A stretch of DNA of 33,530 nucleotides from an uncultured Myxococcales bacterium. Its GTDB lineage: Bacteria > Myxococcota_A > Bradymonadia > UBA7976 > UBA1532. Below the pieces are notes generated by a model. The model searched no databases. It saw only the letters and a list, made by a program, of their open reading frames with translations, and was not told where the DNA came from. Position numbers and translations under genes: made by a program. The DNA lies in contig CALELH010000591.1 of assembly GCA_937902595.1 (NCBI GenBank), forward strand, positions 1 to 33,530. The letters are read 5' to 3'. Of this stretch, positions 28,030 through 33,530 are shown one piece after another. The number at the start of each line of letters is the position of its first letter. Positions within the stretch are counted from its first letter, which is position 1.

Positions 28030-29291
28030 GGTGACGTCCCTCTTTCAAATAGCGAGTCGAAGCTGTCGACCAGATACTGGTAATCAGAGTTAGGTTGAAC
28101 CAAGTTTTGCTGGACGACCCACATGTTCGCGTCAGTAAACCGGTCGGATTGCTGAGGGAGCGGGTCCTCTTCTCCAGCGTCTTCGAAATAGTAAGGGACG
28201 GCCTCAAACAGAGGCATAGACATCACCATCGCGCTGCCTGGATGCATGATCCGGGTGAGCGGACTGCGCTGCCCATCGATAATGACCCACGTGCCGTCGA
28301 TCTCGGGATTAATACGGTAGCCATCGAGCCCGTCGGTCGGCGTGGACGGGGGCTCGGCCAGCACAAGCTTCACGTCGAAGCCGGCGCCAGTCTTGTATCG
28401 TAGTGCCCGCGCAATCTCATCGTTCTTGAACTGCATCGATGCGATGTAGACCGACGATTTCGCGTTGTAGATCCGGTCAATGACCTCTTTAACCAGGCGC
28501 TCTTGTGGTCCGAAGTACACCTCGATCACGCTGTCCTCTGTCGGATAGGAGGTGCGGTTGTTCGTGTCGGCCGATACCGAGTCATCGTAGAAGGTCTGAC
28601 GGGTTGAAAAGACGCCGCCGTGAAGTTGATCGAACATGTCGGAGAAGTCTTTGGCTAGATCCTCAGACGCCGCGATAAATCCGGCCTGGGTCAACTCTTC
28701 ACCATCAGCCGGGAAGCCACCGGTCAAGTTTAGGATGCGGTGGCGATCTGCGATGATGAAGTTGTGGGTCATGAGGTTATCTTCGCCCGTGCGTATGACG
28801 AGCTCTCTCCCAAAGACGGCTTGCCAAGAGACCGGACCATCGCCATAGACCACATCGGCGTTGAGATCGTGCGCCTCTCTATTGGGCAGACCGACGATGG
28901 TTGAGTGAAAGCTGTTGCTGTCTTCAAGGCTTTGAAAGCCGTCTTGGTCTCTGCGGTCGACATCGCCGACCACTCGAACCTTTACCCCTCTCGATTTAGC
29001 CTCGATGAGAGCGTCGGCGATGCGTGTCGACCCGAAGTATTCGAGGGCGACGTCGAGGCTAGTCTCCGCGTTTACGATCAATTCGACGGCGCGCCGCTCG
29101 ATCTCCTCGAGTTGATAGGTCGAGGTGGGGCCGACGCCGAATGCATGAAAACGAGAGAAGTAATTTACGGTTGTATGTGTCGGCCACACTGAGCCTTCAA
29201 AGGGCGTCGGCGTCGCAGGGCCGTCTTGGCAACTCACAGATGCGATGATGAGAGTCAGCAGGACTCCTCGTTTGATGAACTCTGACATCAT
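28026..29291 (-). CDS. PLD-like lipoprotein with degenerate HKD motifs
   Basis: PLD-like fold segments TYQLEEIERRAVELIVNAETSLDVALEYFGSTRIADALIEAKSRGVKVRVVGD and VIEVYFGPQERLVKEVIDRIYNAKSSVYIASMQFKNDEIARAL. Catalytic positions altered. ATGA overlap with the downstream PLD gene. Confidence 0.75.
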   Translation of the reverse strand: MMSEFIKRGVLLTLIIASVSCQDGPATPTPFEGSVWPTHTTVNYFSRFHAFGVGPTSTYQLEEIERRAVELIVNAETSLDVALEYFGSTRIADALIEAKSRGVKVRVVGDVDRRDQDGFQSLEDSNSFHSTIVGLPNREAHDLNADVVYGDGPVSWQAVFGRELVIRTGEDNLMTHNFIIADRHRILNLTGGFPADGEELTQAGFIAASEDLAKDFSDMFDQLHGGVFSTRQTFYDDSVSADTNNRTSYPTEDSVIEVYFGPQERLVKEVIDRIYNAKSSVYIASMQFKNDEIARALRYKTGAGFDVKLVLAEPPSTPTDGLDGYRINPEIDGTWVIIDGQRSPLTRIMHPGSAMVMSMPLFEAVPYYFEDAGEEDPLPQQSDRFTDANMWVVQQNLVQPNSDYQYLVDSFDSLFERGTSP

Positions 29292-30085
29292 TCGAAGCTC
29301 CCTGAGGAGGTGTTTCCACTGTAATCCGGACTGTTGGGCATCCCCGGTGTCGCCATCGTTCGACCAGCGAAATCGGGATTCAAATACTGGCGTAGCTCTT
29401 GGTGCCAGCCAGCCCGCCGTCCCCGATCGAAGTCATTCAGACTGTAGGTGTGCCAGGCTGAGTCTCGGTTGCCTCGGTTGTTAAAGATCAACTGAATACG
29501 CTCCATAGAGCGCGCGGTGTGACCATCCCACGAACCGGCAAAGGGCAACTTACGATCGTCGCCGACATGGTCGATGAGTCGTTCGTCTAGATCCTGAAGA
29601 GTTAACTCGAATGGCCCCTTCGGGATGACGAGATCTTCTATGATGTAGTCGGCATTGGAGAAGGCGCCGTCAGCCTTAGCGGCGATCACCAAGTAATCAT
29701 TCGTCTCGACGGGTTGTCCGCTCTGCCGAGCTGGGATGACATAGGTTCTGCTCGCGCGCGCCGAGCGCCGGACGTGGTACAGACCCTCGGTGTGATATCC
29801 GGACTCGATGGTGAGCAGCCAGCCGGTCAGATGAACAGGACGAGGATGCTTGTTCTGCAGCTCTATGAAGACATCCTGCGGATCGTAGTGACCGTCACTG
29901 TCACGGACACTGCCTGCCCAGTGAATCTCGGTGATCGCGATGTTTCCGCGTTCGCCGTTACTTTGGTAATCGTCAGAACTCGTGCCCGCGCGATACCCGA
30001 CTGACTCATTGCGTCCGTCGGGTTCGACCTCTGGTTCACAGCCGAGGCAGAGAAGCCCGAGTATGGTGAGGACGGCCCAGCGCAT
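29288..30085 (-). CDS. Lamin-tail-domain (LTD)-like lipoprotein
   Basis: Lipobox LGLLCLGCEP. LTD-like ITEIHWAGSVRDSDGHYDPQDVFIELQNKHPRPVHLTGWLLTIESG...NDYLVIAAKADG. 4-nt overlap with the next gene. Confidence 0.7.
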   Translation of the reverse strand: MRWAVLTILGLLCLGCEPEVEPDGRNESVGYRAGTSSDDYQSNGERGNIAITEIHWAGSVRDSDGHYDPQDVFIELQNKHPRPVHLTGWLLTIESGYHTEGLYHVRRSARASRTYVIPARQSGQPVETNDYLVIAAKADGAFSNADYIIEDLVIPKGPFELTLQDLDERLIDHVGDDRKLPFAGSWDGHTARSMERIQLIFNNRGNRDSAWHTYSLNDFDRGRRAGWHQELRQYLNPDFAGRTMATPGMPNSPDYSGNTSSGSFE

Positions 30086-31713
30086 CAGAAGCTCACCTGC
30101 ATGCCGCCGCTCGCGGCCCAGAACATCTCCTGGCCCCCCTGAGCCGTCTGCTGATTACCTGCGACCCTATCTACGATGACCTCGTAGTACTCACCAGGTA
30201 AGAACACACCGCCGGCCACCACGAAGCTTAGAGCCTCGTTCATCGCGAGCTTAAGCTCAGCATCTATCGCTTGGCCAAGGCTCTTACCTAAGCGTTCCTG
30301 GGCAGCAAATTCAGCTCGAGTGTGGCCAAACGGCGGCTCGGGTAGGCTGTCTAGATTAGGGAGATCTAGGAACGTCGTCCCCGTATCCTTGAGGAAGTTC
30401 CAATAGTCCACAGACAAGGACACCTTTCCGTGGCTCAACCCAAGGTTGGCGTGGAGGAACTCAGTACCAGCGACGCGCGCTTGGTCATGAGGTGCATAGG
30501 TCACGCCGGACGCGTCTACATGACTCGCGGGTCGCCAAGCGAGGTAACGACCGACGCTACCACCACCGATGCGGGCGCCCATGAAGCCAACAAAACCTCG
30601 TTCGAACTCAAGGCCATCGCTCGCGTATTGAGCGCCATCGAAGTGATAGAAGTCCGCCCCAAAGGAGAGGGTCGTTTTTCCGCCGACCTTAACGTCCGTG
30701 ACCAAACCGCCACCAAAAGCATTCCCCTTAGTGTCGACGTTGCGATCCGTGGTGGGCTTACGGTCGATCCCCATGGACATCGCAAACTCTCCAAAGAGCT
30801 TGAGGTTTGTCGAACCGAAGTCACCGATGTATGCAGCTCGAACGCCGGCCATGTGCTGATAATCGCGGTCGCGATAATTTCCGAGGGCGCCGCCATAGGT
30901 AATGTCAGCGCCAGACTCTTCGATAGGGCCACCGCCGATGGTCGCATAGAAATAATAGGCTCTCGCCTCGATAGGTAGGGACGGCTGCGCTGCGTTATCC
31001 AGCTCGTACACGAGCCCTGTGCGCAGAGTGTTTGTCTCTCCTCTGAGGTTATATGTGGTCTGTCGCCCGTCACGATAGAATCGGTAGCCCGTCTCGGGGA
31101 GGCTGTTGCCACCGAAGAAGTCGACGCCGAGTAGCCGGAGTCTACCGGCTCCCTTGAAGTCAGCGGTCGCGGTCAGGGCGTCTAAGGTTCCCGACATCAT
31201 GTAGTCGCGGGGTACACCACCAATGGAGAATGGCTGACGCCCCATGCGGATGCTGATGTCTGCGGCTTTGCTCTTCAGCAAGCTGTAGCCAATATTCAGC
31301 TGATAGAAGCTCAGGTCGCCTGCGGACCCGGCGCTCCTACCCAGCATATCTTCACGCCAAATTGCGTTGAATCGCGTCTGGACCTGGAGATCGACGTCTG
31401 GGCGCACGTCATAGGAGAATGTAGCGAGGATGTCGCTGTGGCCAAAGGTGCGGCGATCATCGGAATCTATAATCGCGCGGTCTGAAGACTCATCCAGCGC
31501 GCGAAGGTCGCTATTGTCCGTGGCGTGGACACCTGTCGAGGCCTTCACCGAGACCTTAAGACCGGCGGGCCCTTCAGATTTAGTCGCTGATGACGATGCA
31601 GAGGGTCCAGCAGGTCCGGTGGGAGCCTCGGCGGCGGCGGTGTTTGCGAATCCTAGAGACAGGACGCATACGGCAGTAAGCCAACCAATTGGCTGGTGAA
31701 TCAAATTAGTCAT
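30085..31713 (-). CDS. Outer-membrane beta-barrel (porin-like) protein
   Basis: Signal peptide. Alternating aromatic/polar strands (DLQVQTRFNAIWRED, NIGYSLLKSKAADISIRMGRQPFSIGG). C-terminal GGMQVSF ends in Phe. Confidence 0.75.
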   Translation of the reverse strand: MTNLIHQPIGWLTAVCVLSLGFANTAAAEAPTGPAGPSASSSATKSEGPAGLKVSVKASTGVHATDNSDLRALDESSDRAIIDSDDRRTFGHSDILATFSYDVRPDVDLQVQTRFNAIWREDMLGRSAGSAGDLSFYQLNIGYSLLKSKAADISIRMGRQPFSIGGVPRDYMMSGTLDALTATADFKGAGRLRLLGVDFFGGNSLPETGYRFYRDGRQTTYNLRGETNTLRTGLVYELDNAAQPSLPIEARAYYFYATIGGGPIEESGADITYGGALGNYRDRDYQHMAGVRAAYIGDFGSTNLKLFGEFAMSMGIDRKPTTDRNVDTKGNAFGGGLVTDVKVGGKTTLSFGADFYHFDGAQYASDGLEFERGFVGFMGARIGGGSVGRYLAWRPASHVDASGVTYAPHDQARVAGTEFLHANLGLSHGKVSLSVDYWNFLKDTGTTFLDLPNLDSLPEPPFGHTRAEFAAQERLGKSLGQAIDAELKLAMNEALSFVVAGGVFLPGEYYEVIVDRVAGNQQTAQGGQEMFWAASGGMQVSF

Positions 31714-32803
31714 TCTGTAACACCTCGACCTGACCCAATCTCTGGATCCAGATCTTTAATCCATAACTATCGACGACTGGTCCTGTGACCGAAACTTTGG
31801 TCCGCGTATCGTAAGTCAGGCCTCTACGGACCATCTCCTGGTCTAGGCTTGTCTCCCAGCACATAGGCATCTTCGCGGGGTCAAACTCTGGGTTGGGGCC
31901 TCGGCAGAAGGAGGGGCAAATCCGGTCTTGGCAGACGGAGAACCCGCAACCACATTGGCCCATACAATTCGCCATGCAGATCCGAGACGACCGATCGGTC
32001 TCCTCACTGGGGGCCTGTGCGTTGTCCTGCTCTGCTGCATCGCTGTCATCCCAGAACTTCTTGTCTGCGATGATCATCGTGCTGAAGTTCTTATTTGACG
32101 GTGGCTGGGCCACGTACCCGATGATCCTCTTAGTTTGAGTGATGTCCGCGATCGAGAACGGAGTGGTCTGTCGTTCGTAATAAACGACTCTCTCACGGTC
32201 CGCGCCCGGGGGATCCATCAACTCCATATCTGCGCTGAGGACAGTGCGGGTCGTCGGGTCGATGTACGTATAGGTGACCGCGTTGATGCGCATCCGTACG
32301 CGGTCCCCGGCCGTGAATGGTGCGATGCGGCTGTCGCGTAGCACCATGATGCCACCAGTGTCGTCCTCGATGGTGAAGGTTCCGTAGTGCTTCTCATCCT
32401 GATCGCAGACCGGCACCTTTACGTATTGCCGTGGATGTAGAGTGATGACGCCTTCGATGGTGACCGGTAGCCCGGGCAGCACCTCGACACCCCCGCCAGG
32501 ACAGGGAAATCGGCCTTCTAGACTCGTGAATGTACGTGGATCACTGAAGCGCTCTGGCGCTCGTGCGGCGACCAGGTCGATGAGATCGCCTATCGCGCTG
32601 GCTGACGCGGTTGGGAGGCCGTACGGCGTGTCCCCTTGGCGTTCTTCGTAGGTTACAGGTTCCGCGACGGAGAGCTGTTCAGGTGCCTCTGGCCATCGCT
32701 GATCCTCGGGGATCGGTCCACGTGAGAGGTCGTCCGCGCAGCCAAAGGCGAACACGAGCAACAGGGATAGCGCCCTCTGAAAATACACCGAGTTCATCTC
32801 CAT
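31706..32803 (-). CDS. Predicted lipoprotein with OB-fold-like region and Cys-rich insert
   Basis: Lipobox LLLVFAFGCADD. YGTFTIEDDTGGIMVLRDSRIAPFTAGDRVRMRINAVTY resembles an OB-fold strand pattern. Cys-rich CMANCMGQCGCGFSVCQDRICPSFC. Confidence 0.6.
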   Translation of the reverse strand: MEMNSVYFQRALSLLLVFAFGCADDLSRGPIPEDQRWPEAPEQLSVAEPVTYEERQGDTPYGLPTASASAIGDLIDLVAARAPERFSDPRTFTSLEGRFPCPGGGVEVLPGLPVTIEGVITLHPRQYVKVPVCDQDEKHYGTFTIEDDTGGIMVLRDSRIAPFTAGDRVRMRINAVTYTYIDPTTRTVLSADMELMDPPGADRERVVYYERQTTPFSIADITQTKRIIGYVAQPPSNKNFSTMIIADKKFWDDSDAAEQDNAQAPSEETDRSSRICMANCMGQCGCGFSVCQDRICPSFCRGPNPEFDPAKMPMCWETSLDQEMVRRGLTYDTRTKVSVTGPVVDSYGLKIWIQRLGQVEVLQND

Positions 32804-32821
32804 TGCGTCTAGACGTTGGGA

Positions 32822-33526
32822 TCAGTTGTATACGCGTAACCAGCTCAGATTTGTAGTGTCGAACTGCAGATTTCCCCTATAGAAGCCTACGGGACCTACG
32901 TATGTGACACATTGACCGGTCCCTGCTTCCTCGTGTGCGGTCCGAAAGATCACGGGTTCTCCAAAGCCATAGTTAAGACGCCAACACTTGTTTCCGCTGC
33001 CGCAGCCCTCCGGCGTACCATCGAGTTGGCCCGTGATACGAACGATGCGATGACTGTCTGCCTGAGTGAGCTCGCGGTCAGGAGACCAGATATAGACCTC
33101 TGCGTTGGGCCCGGCGGCGAGCTCGGGGTGCGGGGGTTCGTTCGCGCCGTGCTCAACCCAATCGGTGCCGGCGCTGATCTGCGACTTTCTCTGATAGCGT
33201 CCGATGCGAGTCGCCCTAAATGACAGAACGGTGCCCACCTGGACGACGAAGTTTGGTGTGCCTCCCCGTGCACCAGCATCCAGATATACTTCGACCACAC
33301 CGTTTGCGTCTGCGACCCAGAAGCTGCGTTGGCTTTCAGGGACGTCCTCCTCGGTGAAGTCGCGGGTCGCTACGACCGTCGCTCTCGAGATGGGCATGTC
33401 TACGACGATGGGGTCGGGATCTCCATCGACGGTAGTCTCTGGTAACCGGCTAATCAGTAGCCGAATCCCCGCATCGTAATCGGCTGGATATGGCTCGAAC
33501 CTTGGAGTCCCTCCATTGGGGCGCAC
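32822..33526 (-). CDS. OB-fold-like secreted protein, N-terminus probably outside the window
   Basis: RSFWVADANGVVEVYLDAGARGG...VQVGTVLSFRATRIGRYQRKSQIS and HRIVRITGQLDG. No signal peptide within the ORF, so the start is probably upstream. 18 bp before the next gene. Confidence 0.5.
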   Translation of the reverse strand: MRPNGGTPRFEPYPADYDAGIRLLISRLPETTVDGDPDPIVVDMPISRATVVATRDFTEEDVPESQRSFWVADANGVVEVYLDAGARGGTPNFVVQVGTVLSFRATRIGRYQRKSQISAGTDWVEHGANEPPHPELAAGPNAEVYIWSPDRELTQADSHRIVRITGQLDGTPEGCGSGNKCWRLNYGFGEPVIFRTAHEEAGTGQCVTYVGPVGFYRGNLQFDTTNLSWLRVYN

Positions 33527-33530
33527 AGCG

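Noticed and set aside
1-33530. tRNA/rRNA genes, transposases, integrases, prophage or CRISPR arrays
   Set aside because: None recognised; intergenic regions are short and nothing in the ORFs matches mobile-element proteins.

Overview
The window is about 33.5 kb of dense bacterial chromosome. MYXO-CTERM-like protein tails, DUF2330 proteins and many lipoproteins suggest a myxobacterial or Bradymonadales-like deltaproteobacterium; this lineage call is inference. Housekeeping genes on the left and centre: a type IIA topoisomerase pair in A-then-B order (parC/gyrA-like 3' part, parE/gyrB-like), acnA, adk, a DedA-family gene, an alpha/beta hydrolase coupled to glpK, a flavoprotein/polyferredoxin fusion, Ppx/GppA, a Fur-family regulator, hemB and an RNase D gene. 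Accessory secreted proteins lie among them: tandem paralogous lipoproteins (one with an Ala/Pro tail and a 16-aa repeat), two divergent DUF2330 proteins with MYXO-CTERM-like ends, and an astacin protease with a duplicated four-Cys C-terminal module. The most unusual region is a tightly packed minus-strand run of seven genes (about 33.5 kb down to 25.1 kb). It encodes two predicted secreted OB-fold-like proteins, an outer-membrane beta-barrel, a lamin-tail-domain lipoprotein, a PLD-like protein with degenerate HKD motifs, a PLD lipoprotein with two intact HKD motifs plus a lamin-tail domain, and a further lipoprotein. I propose it as a candidate cell-surface nucleic-acid or phosphodiester processing system. 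No tRNA, rRNA, CRISPR array, transposase or prophage gene was recognised. All assignments come from reading translated sequence; no database searches were run.
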